Source: Turicibacter bilis
GTDB taxonomy: Bacteria > Bacillota_I > Bacilli_A > MOL361 > Turicibacteraceae
DNA: 64,000 nt
Assembly: GCF_024499055.1 (NCBI RefSeq)
Contig: NZ_CP071249.1
Location: 496,001-560,000 of the forward strand
Direction of reading: 5' to 3'
Positions 45,552 to 55,109 of this stretch are shown here, piece after piece; positions within the stretch are counted from its first letter, which is position 1; the number at the start of each line of letters is the position of its first letter. Made by a program: the position numbers and the translations under genes. Below the pieces are notes generated by a model. That model ran no database searches. It was not told the origin of the DNA and saw nothing but the letters and a program-made list of their open reading frames with translations.

Positions 45552-47102
45552 TTAAATGAACTTAGCAATTTCCTCAATAATCAAATCAACATTTGTAACC
45601 GTCACTGACTTTTTCTTAGCCTTGGGACAATGCTTATCCAATTTTTTAGTCATACTATGATTTAAAATATTAGTTAACAAAATGGCGAATTTAACGCCTT
45701 GAAAATATTGATCATTATATTTTTTATCAACCTCAAAATACTTACAATTCGGTAGAATTCGCTTTAACTTTTGAATCGTAGGTGTTGCCCCTCCGACAAT
45801 CATAATTTCTGCCTTATTAATTTCACTCACATCCACGGATTGTTCCAAAGTCATTTCGTACACTTGTTCCTCTGCTTCTGATGGCTCTTTTATTATTGAC
45901 TCTAATTGGGCACATCTTTCTTTTAGATTCTCCAACTCTTTTTCTAACCGTTCCTTTTCATGCATTGTTGTCATTAAGTTAGACCGTAACTGTTTTAATT
46001 GAAGTTTATACATTTTCTCTTGATTCAACTTTTCCTCACTCAGGGAGAGTTTTAACAACTTATTCGTTTCTTTTACTGATTTTAAATCGCGTTTAAGTAA
46101 CTCGACTTCTTTTTCCAACTGCTTCGAAATCATTTGATCCTTTAACGTATAAGAGCGGAAAAAGAACTCTCGATTTTCTTTCATCACTTGACTCATTACA
46201 AAATACGGTAATAATTCATTTAACAACTCCTCAAATGCTTCAAGTTCTGAAATAGGTAAAACTAAATCTCCGATTTCAATACTAGCTCCCTCTTCTTCAA
46301 TTAGATTGTCTCCATCGGTACATAATAAAAGAGTCATTAACTGGTAGACATCTGTTATGGTTAACCGATAGACCGTGTGTTGATCAATTAATCCTAAATC
46401 TCTCATCCACTGGATGTGAGAACTTAATTTTTCTTCCTGATAACACCTCTCTAGCTTATCATTTAAAACATCGACTACATTTTGTCCTAAATAGTCAGAA
46501 TAACTCCGGTAAAAGTGCTTAACTCTCTTAAACGTTATTGAATTAGGTTTCGTTAATTGATACTTGAAATATTGATAATTCAGCTCATCGATGTCGAGTT
46601 CAAAGTCTAAAATTTTTCGTTGAATTCCGTCATAAGTGACTTTTAATTGGTTAAAAAATGTTGTCTCATCGTACTGAACCTCTAATTTTTCTAGAAAAAA
46701 ATCAAAAATAGATACATCCATTAAATCACTTTGATTGATCAATTCTTCATCCTTCATTAATACCTCTAGCCCAGTATCCGAAATTAATTTACTACGACCA
46801 TAATATTTTTTTAATTGTTTGTAAAGAGCCCCATACTGCTTATAGAGTTCTTCAAATAAAACATTAAAAATAATTGAATCTTCTTTAGAGGCTTCAAACA
46901 AACAATAAGCACATTTTAGTTTATATTCTTCTTTTAAACTGGGCCTCTCCAAACACACATGCTTATAATATTTATACTGATCCCGTTGTTTCCAAACGAG
47001 TGGAAATCGACGATGTAACCCTTCAATGGTTGAGAATTTACAATTTGCTAACACATATGCTAAAAAGACCTCTCGATTTTCAATCAATCGAGTTCGTCTC
47101 AT
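45552..47102 (-). CDS. Coiled-coil protein with C-terminal DUF2325 domain
   Basis: Protein of 516 aa. The first 300 residues are mainly helical, with MRRTRLIENREVFLAYVLAN at the start. Residues about 320-400 are coiled coil rich in Lys/Glu/Leu. The last 95 aa, beginning INKAEIMIVGGATPTIQKLK, are DUF2325 (PF10087), a Rossmann-like fold of unknown function often found after coiled coils. No signal or membrane span. Single gene. Function unknown. Confidence 0.75.
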   Translation of the reverse strand: MRRTRLIENREVFLAYVLANCKFSTIEGLHRRFPLVWKQRDQYKYYKHVCLERPSLKEEYKLKCAYCLFEASKEDSIIFNVLFEELYKQYGALYKQLKKYYGRSKLISDTGLEVLMKDEELINQSDLMDVSIFDFFLEKLEVQYDETTFFNQLKVTYDGIQRKILDFELDIDELNYQYFKYQLTKPNSITFKRVKHFYRSYSDYLGQNVVDVLNDKLERCYQEEKLSSHIQWMRDLGLIDQHTVYRLTITDVYQLMTLLLCTDGDNLIEEEGASIEIGDLVLPISELEAFEELLNELLPYFVMSQVMKENREFFFRSYTLKDQMISKQLEKEVELLKRDLKSVKETNKLLKLSLSEEKLNQEKMYKLQLKQLRSNLMTTMHEKERLEKELENLKERCAQLESIIKEPSEAEEQVYEMTLEQSVDVSEINKAEIMIVGGATPTIQKLKRILPNCKYFEVDKKYNDQYFQGVKFAILLTNILNHSMTKKLDKHCPKAKKKSVTVTNVDLIIEEIAKFI

Positions 47103-47349
47103 ATTTCAACCCCTCCTCATCCTTTTTTACATTATATGCAAACAAACCTTACAATTATGAGTGAAATCGTCAATAATCTCTACTTATCGATACATGATTA
47201 GAACAGCATCAATGGATTAATTAATGACTACAAAAGAAACTGATCGTTACGCAGATACAATCAAATTTCTTAATTTAAAACGATTAATTTCTTTAACTTA
47301 GTTTTCGCAATAAACTCTAGCGAAATTTTCAACATCCTATTCAAAAATA

Positions 47350-47384
47350 AAACGGCATGGCTCTTTAATAGATACCATACCGTT
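47350..47384 (-). terminator. Intrinsic terminator of the nhaC-like gene
   Basis: AAACGGTATGG / CCATGCCGTTT on the minus strand, loop about 13 nt, then TTTATTTTT. Confidence 0.8.
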
Positions 47385-47416
47385 TAACATGCTTCTACTT
47401 CCTTAACAGTAGATGA

Positions 47417-48709
47417 TTATTTTTTCAATTTAGGGAATCCAATAATAATTGCAAGAATTCCGAATATCCCCATTAACATCGGATAATGAACAAATTTAAC
47501 AATTTCCATTGGAGAGATAGCGGCTAATCCTGCAGCTCCTAATACTTGGGCTCCATATGGAATTAGTCCCTGCCAACATGAAGAGAAAATATCTAGTAAA
47601 CTAGCTGAACGACGAGGATCAATATCAAATTCATCGGCGATTTCTTTAGCTAATGGACCTGCCATTACAATTGCAATCGTATTATTAGCTGTACATAAAT
47701 CAATGACACTAACTAAAGTCGCAATTCCAAACTCTGCTCCTTTTTTTGATTTAATACGAGATTTAATTAAAGATAATAAATAATCAATTCCACCATTATG
47801 TTTAATTAACTCTAATACCCCACCGACTACAATACAAATCATTGCTAATTCTTGCATACCAGCCATTCCATCTGAAGTGGCAGTAATTAAATTTAATAAA
47901 CTAAATGAGTGAGTCGCTAATCCGATGATCCCAGCTAATACGATCCCGCCTCCAAGTAAAACAAAAACATTTATTCCTAGTAAGGCTCCAACTAAAATTG
48001 CAACATATGGAATAACCTTCATCCACTCTACTTGATAAACCGCAGTTAAATCAACTTGATATTGTGAGGTCATAACAAATAAAATAATTAATGCCAGGAT
48101 GGCAGCCGGTAAAACAATTAAAAAATTCACTTTGAATTTATCTTTCAGTTCACACCCTTGCGTACGCACAGCAGCAATCGTTGTGTCAGAAATGATGGAT
48201 AAGTTATCACCGAACATTCCACCACCAACAATCGCTCCAACAACTAATGCGACAGGAATTCCAGTTGCTTCTGCAACTCCAAGACCAACTGGGGTTAATG
48301 CGGTAATTGTTCCAACTGATGTTCCCATTGAAACTGAAATAAATCCTGCAATGATAAATAATCCAACGACTACTAAATTAGGTGGTAAAATGGATAAACT
48401 TAAATTAACTGTTGCATCAACACCACCCATGGCTTTTGCTACACCAGAAAAAGCCCCTGCTAATAAAAAAATCATGACCATCATGATAATATTTTCATTT
48501 CCTGCTCCCTTACAGAAAATAGCTACTTTATCATTAAAGTGTTCTTTTCGATTAAACATAAACGCTGCAACCGAAGCTAACAAAAAGGCAACTAATACAG
48601 GCATCGCATAAAAATCACCTGTCATTATTCCACTACCAACGAATAAAATCAAAAAAATCCCTAATGGCAATAGTGCCCACGGATTTCCCTTACTCTTTTT
48701 TGAGTTCAT
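47417..48709 (-). CDS. Na+/H+ antiporter NhaC family protein
   Basis: Membrane protein of 430 aa with about eleven spans. Typical NhaC-family parts are GFISVSMGTSVGTITALTPV, GGGMFGDNLSIISDTTIAAV (Asp pair in the transport core) and DLCTANNTIAIVMAGPLAKE. Family members exchange Na+ or organic ions such as malate/lactate (MleN-like) for protons, so the substrate is open. ATG at 48709 has AAGGAGGAG upstream; the extra Arg-rich N-terminus from 48733 would overlap that site and is rejected. It has its own promoter and terminator. Confidence 0.88.
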   Translation of the reverse strand: MNSKKSKGNPWALLPLGIFLILFVGSGIMTGDFYAMPVLVAFLLASVAAFMFNRKEHFNDKVAIFCKGAGNENIIMMVMIFLLAGAFSGVAKAMGGVDATVNLSLSILPPNLVVVGLFIIAGFISVSMGTSVGTITALTPVGLGVAEATGIPVALVVGAIVGGGMFGDNLSIISDTTIAAVRTQGCELKDKFKVNFLIVLPAAILALIILFVMTSQYQVDLTAVYQVEWMKVIPYVAILVGALLGINVFVLLGGGIVLAGIIGLATHSFSLLNLITATSDGMAGMQELAMICIVVGGVLELIKHNGGIDYLLSLIKSRIKSKKGAEFGIATLVSVIDLCTANNTIAIVMAGPLAKEIADEFDIDPRRSASLLDIFSSCWQGLIPYGAQVLGAAGLAAISPMEIVKFVHYPMLMGIFGILAIIIGFPKLKK

Positions 48710-48767
48710 TTTTCTCCTCCTTCTAAGTCTCATTTTTTGAGACTAAACCTACAAAGCTACAGTATCA

Positions 48768-48796
48768 AGTTTACTGACTCAGTCGGTTTTTGTCAA
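48768..48796 (-). promoter_or_regulatory. Promoter of the nhaC-like gene with internal dyad
   Basis: TTGACA (48796-48791), 17-nt spacer, TAAACT (48773-48768). The spacer holds CGACTGAGTCAG, a partial palindrome that could be a repressor site. A small hairpin AGTCTC/GAGACT follows just before the ribosome site. Confidence 0.7.
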
Positions 48797-48946
48797 CGTT
48801 TGTACTATTTATTTTTATATTGAATTTTTATCATTCAGTTACTTTTTTTTACAAAAAAGATAAAGAAGGTCGACAAAATAAACTAAGAAAAAGTCATTAA
48901 TTTACGATACAATAAGGAAAAGAGAATTAAAAGGGGTTACACTAAA

Positions 48947-49576
48947 ATGAGTATAAAGCAAATTATATTAAGTCGACTTCATAGTATCGAGCGTGAAGGG
49001 ATGAGTGACTTAATCCATTTTCTAACATCAGAGAGTGATTATTTCAAGGCACCGGCTAGTATTAAAGGCCATTGTAATTATCCTCATGGATTAGCGATCC
49101 ATAGTCATAATGTGGTTGAATTACTACTTCAAAAGAATAACCAATACCACTTAGGATTATCAAAGGAAACCATCTATTTAGCAGGATACTTACATGATTT
49201 ATGTAAAACAAATATCTTTTATCCGACACTTAAAATTCGCTATAATCATAAAAACGAAAAAGAGTGCTATTTCACGTATGAATGTCTCGATGATGTTCCA
49301 CTTGGACATGGTGAAAAGAGTGTGATTCTTGCCCAACAATATATTAAACTAACACTAGAAGAAATTTTATTGATTCGATGGCATACCGGACCACAAACAC
49401 CTTGTGAGAATCCTTATCGTTACGACCAAGCACTTGAAAAGTGTCCCGCTATTAAAGCCATCTTTACTGCTGATGAAGAAGCAGCTACTTTTCTTGAAAC
49501 AATAAAACCAACACCCGTCTTTCAACCAAGTGTATTTTATGCCTGGAAAAAAACCGGCGTTTTGCCCAAAATTTAA
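48947..49576 (+). CDS. HD-domain protein (putative phosphohydrolase)
   Basis: Protein of 209 aa with metal-binding HD pattern: HGLAIHSHNVVELLL (first His), GYLHDLCK (His-Asp), and GHGEKSVILAQQYI (later His). Such soluble proteins hydrolyse phosphate esters of nucleotides or are RNA-related hydrolases; substrate is not readable. ATG at 48947 follows AAGGGG. It is a lone plus-strand gene divergent from nhaC, with its own terminator at 49584. Confidence 0.85.
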   Translation: MSIKQIILSRLHSIEREGMSDLIHFLTSESDYFKAPASIKGHCNYPHGLAIHSHNVVELLLQKNNQYHLGLSKETIYLAGYLHDLCKTNIFYPTLKIRYNHKNEKECYFTYECLDDVPLGHGEKSVILAQQYIKLTLEEILLIRWHTGPQTPCENPYRYDQALEKCPAIKAIFTADEEAATFLETIKPTPVFQPSVFYAWKKTGVLPKI

Positions 49577-49583
49577 AACCATT

Positions 49584-49620
49584 AAAAAAAGGCTGTATGA
49601 TAACAAATACAGCCTTTTTA
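49584..49620. terminator. Bidirectional terminator
   Basis: AAAAAGGCTGTAT / ATACAGCCTTTTT with loop of about 8 nt. It ends the HD gene and the converging ECF operon (stop at 49618 inside it). Confidence 0.9.
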
Positions 49621-50448
49621 TCTAAATGGATTATAAAAACGTGTTCCATTACTAAATGTAATCCATAAAAAGATTCCCATTAAACACGTCATTCCGATGA
49701 TAACGATTAAATCTGATTTTTTTAGAGGACGAGCATTATAAAATGTTCTTTTTTTATGTATTCCAAATGCACGTAATTCCATAGCATAACTAATCGTTTC
49801 AATACGTTCTAAACTTGTTAGAATGAGGGGAAGTAAAATAGCCCCCATATTTTTCAGTCGTTTACTAAGCTTTTCTTTTGAGGATAAATCGATTCCTCTT
49901 GCTTGCTGCGCTTGAGAAATTTCAATGAAATCACGTTGAATGTCTGGAATATAGCGCATGGCAATTGAAACAGAATAAGCAATACGATAACTCACGCCTA
50001 GTTTATTTAAGGACGCTGCAAATTCACTTGGATTCGTAGTTGCTAAGAAAATTAATCCGATTGGAATAATGGTTAAATATTTTACCGTCATATTAAATTG
50101 GTAAAATAACTGTTCAGTCGTTAACACATAAGGGCCAAACAGTTTAATTAGATTATGTTGTGTACCATAAATTGAGACACCTTCAAGTGGTGAGAAGAAA
50201 AACACCGCTAAGTTATTAAATAATAAGAAAATTAAAATAAAGTAAAAAACAAAAGCAATATCTTTAAAATCAACTTTTGAAATTTTAAAAATAATAAAAC
50301 TTAATAGTAACATCACGACTAAGACACGTGTATCATAGCTTAACATCGCTGTCACTGACCATAATAAAAAACAAATCAGTTTCGTACTACCTGTTAAACG
50401 ATGAATCGGTGAATCAATGTCAATATAAGCTAATAAGTTAGCACTCAT
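49618..50448 (-). CDS. ecfT: ECF transporter transmembrane T component
   Basis: Protein of 276 aa with five or six spans and the two coupling Ala-Arg-Gly-type motifs of EcfT: QARGIDLSS and LRAFGIHKK, which grip the ATPases. N-terminus LAYIDIDSPIHRLTGSTKLI is typical. Together with the fused ATPase (overlapping start, TAATG arrangement at 50448) and the S component upstream it forms a vitamin-type importer. Confidence 0.9.
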   Translation of the reverse strand: MSANLLAYIDIDSPIHRLTGSTKLICFLLWSVTAMLSYDTRVLVVMLLLSFIIFKISKVDFKDIAFVFYFILIFLLFNNLAVFFFSPLEGVSIYGTQHNLIKLFGPYVLTTEQLFYQFNMTVKYLTIIPIGLIFLATTNPSEFAASLNKLGVSYRIAYSVSIAMRYIPDIQRDFIEISQAQQARGIDLSSKEKLSKRLKNMGAILLPLILTSLERIETISYAMELRAFGIHKKRTFYNARPLKKSDLIVIIGMTCLMGIFLWITFSNGTRFYNPFR

Positions 50449-52151
50449 TACGTTCTCACCGCCTTATCACTTGAAATAAATTTACAAATAAATTCAACTG
50501 GAGGTAAATCTCCAACTTTTTTTGCTAATTCATATAATGAGGTTCTCTTTAAATGAGCTGTTTTTATTAACGCATCATTCGTTAATACGTGCCATGTTGT
50601 ATCATCGGCAACAAGCTCTCCATTTGTAATGACAAGAGCACGGGTTGTATACTCAAGCATTAAATGCATATCGTGCGTAATCATCAGAATCGTAATCCCT
50701 CTTGCATTTAACGTCTTTAAAAACTCCATAATTTCAGTATAATGTTTTAAATCTTGCCCAGCCGTCGGTTCATCTAAAATTAAAATTTCTGGATTTAACA
50801 CTAAAATTGAGGCAATCGTAACTCGCTTTTTTTGTCCGAAACTTAAAGCAGAAATCGGCCAATTACGATAAGGGTAAAGCCCACAGACTTTTAACGTTTC
50901 AAACACACGGCGTTTAACTTCTTCTTCATCAATCCCTCGAATTCGTAGTCCGAATGCGACTTCATCAAAGATCATTGTTTTTGAAATCATCTGGTTTGGA
51001 TTTTGCATGACTAATCCAATTTTTTCAGCACGTTCTTTAATGGTTTGGTTACTTAAGTCCTGACCTTTAAACTCAATGCCTCCTGCCGTCGGTTGATAAA
51101 AACCACTAATGAGTTTTGAAATCGTTGATTTCCCAGCTCCATTTTTTCCAACAATACTTACCATTTCGCCTTGATGAATTTTAAAGGAAATATCTTTTAG
51201 TGTTTTTTGATTCATTTGATAACCAAAACTCACATTTTTAAATTCTAAAATCACCTGTTGCTTTTCTTCTGGTAAATAAGAACTCGCGTTTAAAAACCAC
51301 TTTTTAACTGAATCTGTACACGTTGTTAGATTCATTGTTTCTAATGACTCTGGATTCATATCTTCCGAAATCTCACAACCTGCATATTTTAAAGCTGTAA
51401 CATAAAGAGGTTCACGAATCCCTACTTCTTGAAGCAAAGAAGAAGCTAGTAATTGATTAGGGGTTAAATCTGCTACGATTTCACCTTGATTGACCACAAT
51501 AATTCGATCTACCTTTTTGTATAAAACATCCTCTAAACGATGTTCAATCATCACGATGGTTTTATTTGTTTTAGCGTGGATCTCATCAATTAAAGTCATC
51601 GTATGCAGCCCGGCTGCTGGGTCTAAATTAGCTAATGGTTCATCAAATAATAAAATATCAATATCATCTACTAAGACACCCGCTAAGGTCACACGCTGTT
51701 TTTGTCCTCCTGACAGTTGGTGAGGAGAATACGTCAGGTGTGAGTCAACATTCACTAACTGTGCTACTTTTTGAACAGTTTCAATCATCTCTTGTTGTGG
51801 AACGACTAAGTTCTCCAACTTAAAAGCAATATCTTCCCCAACCGTTAATCCAATAAACTGATCATCAGGATTTTGCAAAACAGTTCCAACATGAGCTGAA
51901 CGTTCAAAAATGTTATGTTTTAAAGCATTTTGACCTTTAATTTTAAATGTCCCACTTGTAGTCCCTTTATAAATATTCGGAATTAAACCATTAATACAGT
52001 GTGCAATGGTACTTTTTCCTGATCCAGAAGGACCGACAATGACAACCTTCTCGCCCTCATAAATCGTTAAATTAATATTTTTAAGAGTTGGGCTTGACTG
52101 AACTCGATATTGAAAGCTAAAATTTTCGAATTCAATAACTGGCTTTCGCAT
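50448..52151 (-). CDS. ECF transporter ATPase, two fused nucleotide-binding domains
   Basis: Protein of 567 aa made of two ABC ATPase domains (EcfA-EcfA' or YkoD-like). First: GPSGSGKSTIAHCIN, signature LSGGQKQR, Walker B LLFDEPLANLD. Second, from about residue 305: GKNGAGKSTISK, LSFGQKKR, ILILDEPTAGQD. The signature of the second (LSFGQ) is degenerate but common in ECF. ATG at 52151 is chosen with AAAGG 9 nt before; the long extension from 52223 has no ribosome site. A promoter with extended -10 (TGTTATAAT, about 52256-52261) lies upstream, so it can be transcribed apart from the S component. Confidence 0.9.
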   Translation of the reverse strand: MRKPVIEFENFSFQYRVQSSPTLKNINLTIYEGEKVVIVGPSGSGKSTIAHCINGLIPNIYKGTTSGTFKIKGQNALKHNIFERSAHVGTVLQNPDDQFIGLTVGEDIAFKLENLVVPQQEMIETVQKVAQLVNVDSHLTYSPHQLSGGQKQRVTLAGVLVDDIDILLFDEPLANLDPAAGLHTMTLIDEIHAKTNKTIVMIEHRLEDVLYKKVDRIIVVNQGEIVADLTPNQLLASSLLQEVGIREPLYVTALKYAGCEISEDMNPESLETMNLTTCTDSVKKWFLNASSYLPEEKQQVILEFKNVSFGYQMNQKTLKDISFKIHQGEMVSIVGKNGAGKSTISKLISGFYQPTAGGIEFKGQDLSNQTIKERAEKIGLVMQNPNQMISKTMIFDEVAFGLRIRGIDEEEVKRRVFETLKVCGLYPYRNWPISALSFGQKKRVTIASILVLNPEILILDEPTAGQDLKHYTEIMEFLKTLNARGITILMITHDMHLMLEYTTRALVITNGELVADDTTWHVLTNDALIKTAHLKRTSLYELAKKVGDLPPVEFICKFISSDKAVRT

Positions 52152-52308
52152 GCGCTTCATCCTTTCTCTCTCTTTAATCATGAGATGAACTAAAATCAAC
52201 TTTATCTCGTTGATAAAACTCATTTTAACTCATCTCAAAAATGGCCAACTTTTATATTATAACATACTTTTTGTCGAATAATGTTTGAAAAATCTTACAA
52301 CTGTTTCA

Positions 52309-52339
52309 AAAAAATTGAGGGATACATCCCTCAATTTTA
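52309..52339 (-). terminator. Terminator after the S component gene
   Basis: AAAATTGAGGGA / TCCCTCAATTTT stem around a short loop; overlaps the stop at 52337 and separates the S component from the ATPase gene. Confidence 0.85.
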
Positions 52340-52891
52340 GTCTTCCATTGTTAAACTTCCTTTTTCTGTACGTGTCTTTGCATAAGTTGTCACTAATAAA
52401 GAGCCTAATATCCCAATTGTCACCATATTGACACATCCAGCAACAATTCCTTGTGAATAAACTTTATCTACAGGTTCTGCATAAATAAAAACATCTAGTG
52501 TAGGAGCGATGATAAACCATCCAATAATGTTAGCAACAATTTGTGCAACATTAAATTTAATTAACTCCTTAACCCCAAATACTCCATCTTCAATGTTAAT
52601 ACTTTTAGAAATAAGTCCAATGACAAGTCCAATCATAGCTGATGCAATGATCCAACTCATCCAAGGAGAACCAAAAATTAAAACATCTTTTAAGAAATGC
52701 CCGATTAATCCAGTTGCAAATCCCGCTAAAGGACCATATAACAGTGCAATTAAAGCTAATACAGCATAAGAAGTTTCTAGACTTGTATTTGGAATTCCTG
52801 TTGGAATAGAAGCAAATCGTGATAAAACAACAAAAATGGCTGCTCCAATACCAATCGCTACAATGGTTTGAATTGATCGATTTTTATTCAT
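52337..52891 (-). CDS. ECF transporter S component (UPF0397 type)
   Basis: Membrane protein of 184 aa with six spans. It matches UPF0397: [59 protein letters not shown], and the end with [20 protein letters not shown]. It captures a small cofactor-like substrate and docks on the EcfT/ATPase pair just downstream; the ligand of UPF0397 proteins is not established and no TPP, cobalamin or other riboswitch is recognised in the leader. Start at 52891 with AAGGAG upstream. Confidence 0.85.
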   Translation of the reverse strand: MNKNRSIQTIVAIGIGAAIFVVLSRFASIPTGIPNTSLETSYAVLALIALLYGPLAGFATGLIGHFLKDVLIFGSPWMSWIIASAMIGLVIGLISKSINIEDGVFGVKELIKFNVAQIVANIIGWFIIAPTLDVFIYAEPVDKVYSQGIVAGCVNMVTIGILGSLLVTTYAKTRTEKGSLTMED

Positions 52892-53025
52892 TTAACTATC
52901 TCCTTAATTGTTATTTGTTCATACTGTTATCTAGTTTATACCTTCGACATTTTTGTCAAACTTTGTCCATTATTTAGTATATAAGGAGAGCTGTTCAGTG
53001 TCAATAAACAAACTTATACATTGAT

Positions 53026-53051
53026 TGATAGTAAAACGAAATTTACTATCA
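53026..53051. repeat. 10-bp inverted repeat hairpin
   Basis: TGATAGTAAA (53026-53035) and TTTACTATCA (53042-53051) around loop ACGAAA. Lies upstream of the S component promoter; no T-run, so not a terminator. Confidence 0.5.
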
Positions 53052-53074
53052 GATGAATATCATTTAGTGCTAAA

Positions 53075-53106
53075 GAAAAAAGACACTGTTTAATACAGTG
53101 TCTAAT
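53075..53106 (-). terminator. Intrinsic terminator of the BaiN-like gene
   Basis: GACACTGT / ACAGTGTC stem with a 5-nt loop, then TTTTTT on the minus strand; just past the stop at 53109. Confidence 0.9.
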
Positions 53107-53108
53107 GG

Positions 53109-54329
53109 TTATTTATTGATAGCTTGTGAGGCAATATAGGCCGTTGACATAGCTGCTTGTATATTATATCCACCTGTGTCTCCATCTATATCTAAAACTT
53201 CTCCAATGAAATAAAGGTTGCTTACTTTTTTTGATTCCATCGTCTTAGGAGAAATCTCTTTTATTGAAACTCCACCTGTTGTTACCATCGCAACGTGATA
53301 TCCGCCTAATTCTTTCACTTCCATTTCATATTCCGTTAAAGTTGTGAGAAGTTTTTGACGCGTTGCTTTTGTTAACTCTGCACATTTTAAATCGTCATTA
53401 ATCTCGCATAACTCTAGCACTTTATCTGCGAATCGTTTCGTTAAATTTAATTCTCGAACAATGGATTTAACGAGTGTTTTACCCCCATGATTCAATTTTT
53501 TAGTTAAGTTACTTCTAAACTCCTCTATCGATTCTGCGGCCACGAAATTACATTTTATCACATCGCCAGATTGCATAAAGCGAGAATTATTAATGATTCC
53601 CGGTCCTGAAACACCGGTATGAGTTAATAGAAAATCTCCTTGATACGATCCAATCTTTTTGCCATTACGCCATAATGTATAAGGTAGTTCTTCAAAAGAA
53701 GTTCCTGACATATCACTTAACTCATAATTTTTAATTTTTAATGGGGTTAACGCTGGCTTTGTTGGAACAATTTTATGCCCAAACGTTTTCGCCCACACGA
53801 ATCCATCACCCGTTGATCCAGTATGCGGGTAGCTTAAACCACCGGTTGCAACAACAACAACCGGGCTTTCAAAACTCCCTTTTACTGTCTCTAAATGGAA
53901 TAGTTCCTCTTCTTTTACTAATGATTCAACCGCTGATTCATAATGAATCTCAATCGAACGTCGTCGACATTCCTCAAGTAAAACATTTAATACATCTTGA
54001 GATTTTAACGACTTTGGGAAAATTTTCCCCTTCTCAGTTGTCATAAACTCTAATCCACGTTTTCTAAAGAAGTTTAATAAGTCTTCATTTTGAAAAGACA
54101 ATAGAGCATGTTTTAAAAATTTGGCATTTGCTCCATAGCACGTTAAAAAATGATGAATATCACCTGCCTGTGTAATATTACATTTTCCTGCACCCGCCAT
54201 TAATAACTTACGACCACACGATTTATTTTTTTCTAAAATAGCAATGCGCTGTTTTTTATTTGCACACATGATAGCAGCAAATAACCCAGCTGGTCCACCA
54301 CCAATAATAATCACATCATATTTTTTCAA
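53109..54329 (-). CDS. NAD(P)/FAD-dependent oxidoreductase, HI0933/BaiN family
   Basis: Flavoprotein of 406 aa: FAD motif IIIGGGPAGLFAAIMCANKK, then LEKNKSCGRKLLMAGAGKCNITQ, VVVATGGLSYPHTGSTGDGF and C-terminal NLYFIGEVLDIDGDTGGYNI. These are hallmarks of PF03486. The family includes BaiN, reported to reduce bile acid intermediates, but most members (YtfP/YhiN) are of unknown role, so bile acid activity is not claimed. Single gene with own terminator. Confidence 0.9.
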   Translation of the reverse strand: MKKYDVIIIGGGPAGLFAAIMCANKKQRIAILEKNKSCGRKLLMAGAGKCNITQAGDIHHFLTCYGANAKFLKHALLSFQNEDLLNFFRKRGLEFMTTEKGKIFPKSLKSQDVLNVLLEECRRRSIEIHYESAVESLVKEEELFHLETVKGSFESPVVVVATGGLSYPHTGSTGDGFVWAKTFGHKIVPTKPALTPLKIKNYELSDMSGTSFEELPYTLWRNGKKIGSYQGDFLLTHTGVSGPGIINNSRFMQSGDVIKCNFVAAESIEEFRSNLTKKLNHGGKTLVKSIVRELNLTKRFADKVLELCEINDDLKCAELTKATRQKLLTTLTEYEMEVKELGGYHVAMVTTGGVSIKEISPKTMESKKVSNLYFIGEVLDIDGDTGGYNIQAAMSTAYIASQAINK

Positions 54330-54441
54330 ATGTCAATCCTCCGACTTTTATGACCTCATCTAATTAGACAGTCATATCCTCTTGCTGTCTTTTGCCTTTT
54401 TAGTTTATCACTCTTCCCTCGTGTCTGCAAGAACAACTCAT

Positions 54442-54471
54442 CGAAAAAAACCTAGTGATGAGCACTAGGTT
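54442..54471 (-). terminator. Intrinsic terminator of the 55-kb operon
   Basis: AAACCTAGTG / CACTAGGTTT with a small loop, T-run on the minus strand; overlaps the stop at 54471. Confidence 0.85.
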
Positions 54472-55094
54472 TAAAAGAAAATCCTTTTAAGTTCTTGGCA
54501 AGCTCGATTCATAAATTCTTTAATCTCGAGTTCAGATAGGACCTGTAATGGTTGGACGCCTTTTTCTTCCGTTCCCTTGATTAAATCAGCGCACAACACT
54601 TTTTCTTTCCACGCTGTAATTTCATGTTCAGTTAACAAGGGATGAGCAGCTATAGCCATCGGATCACTTAGTAAATCCCTAATTTCGTGAATCCAAGTTG
54701 CCCTAAGAAGAACCTGCTCATCTATTATTCCCATATCGCTATAATAAAGCGAATATAGTTGTGTCCGAGGTATTCGTTCTTTTTCTCGATGAAAATATGG
54801 AGCATAAATTTGGTCTCGCCATAAATAATCCGTATAGATATGAATGAGATATCCTAATAAAAAACATTGAGAGTGAGTTGAAATGACCTGACGTGCCGTT
54901 AAAATGGCTTCCTCATAGCTTCGATCGGCTTCATGATAAAAGTGGGTAGTCGCTTTATCTTCCCATGTTTGTCCTGCTCTCATGTGAATGGCATCCGGAC
55001 TAATCACACCTAAAACAAGTTCCGAATTTAATGGTTGCTGTAACTCCTCGTATAATCGATATAAAATTTCTAAGTGCACAATCGGTGATGGCAT
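54471..55094 (-). CDS. Zinc-dependent phospholipase C-like protein
   Basis: Protein of 207 aa resembling PF00882: MPSPIVHLEILYRLYEELQQ, LGVISPDAIHMR, the metal-binding ATTHFYHE, and FLLGYLIHIYTDYLWRD. The His/Asp residues at these positions match the metal ligands. No signal peptide, so unlike clostridial alpha-toxin it is intracellular and its substrate is unknown. It follows the gene at 55110 by 15 nt and is likely co-transcribed. Confidence 0.75.
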   Translation of the reverse strand: MPSPIVHLEILYRLYEELQQPLNSELVLGVISPDAIHMRAGQTWEDKATTHFYHEADRSYEEAILTARQVISTHSQCFLLGYLIHIYTDYLWRDQIYAPYFHREKERIPRTQLYSLYYSDMGIIDEQVLLRATWIHEIRDLLSDPMAIAAHPLLTEHEITAWKEKVLCADLIKGTEEKGVQPLQVLSELEIKEFMNRACQELKRIFF

Positions 55095-55109
55095 TGTTCA
55101 AACACCTTC

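Noticed and set aside
48099-48611. Plus-strand ORF opposite the nhaC-like gene
   Set aside because: Antisense frame of a hydrophobic gene; Thr/Ile/Pro-rich composition without start signal.
53109-54329. Bile acid 7-dehydroxylation enzyme BaiN
   Set aside because: The family match is good, but no other bai genes are present and most relatives have no known bile acid role.
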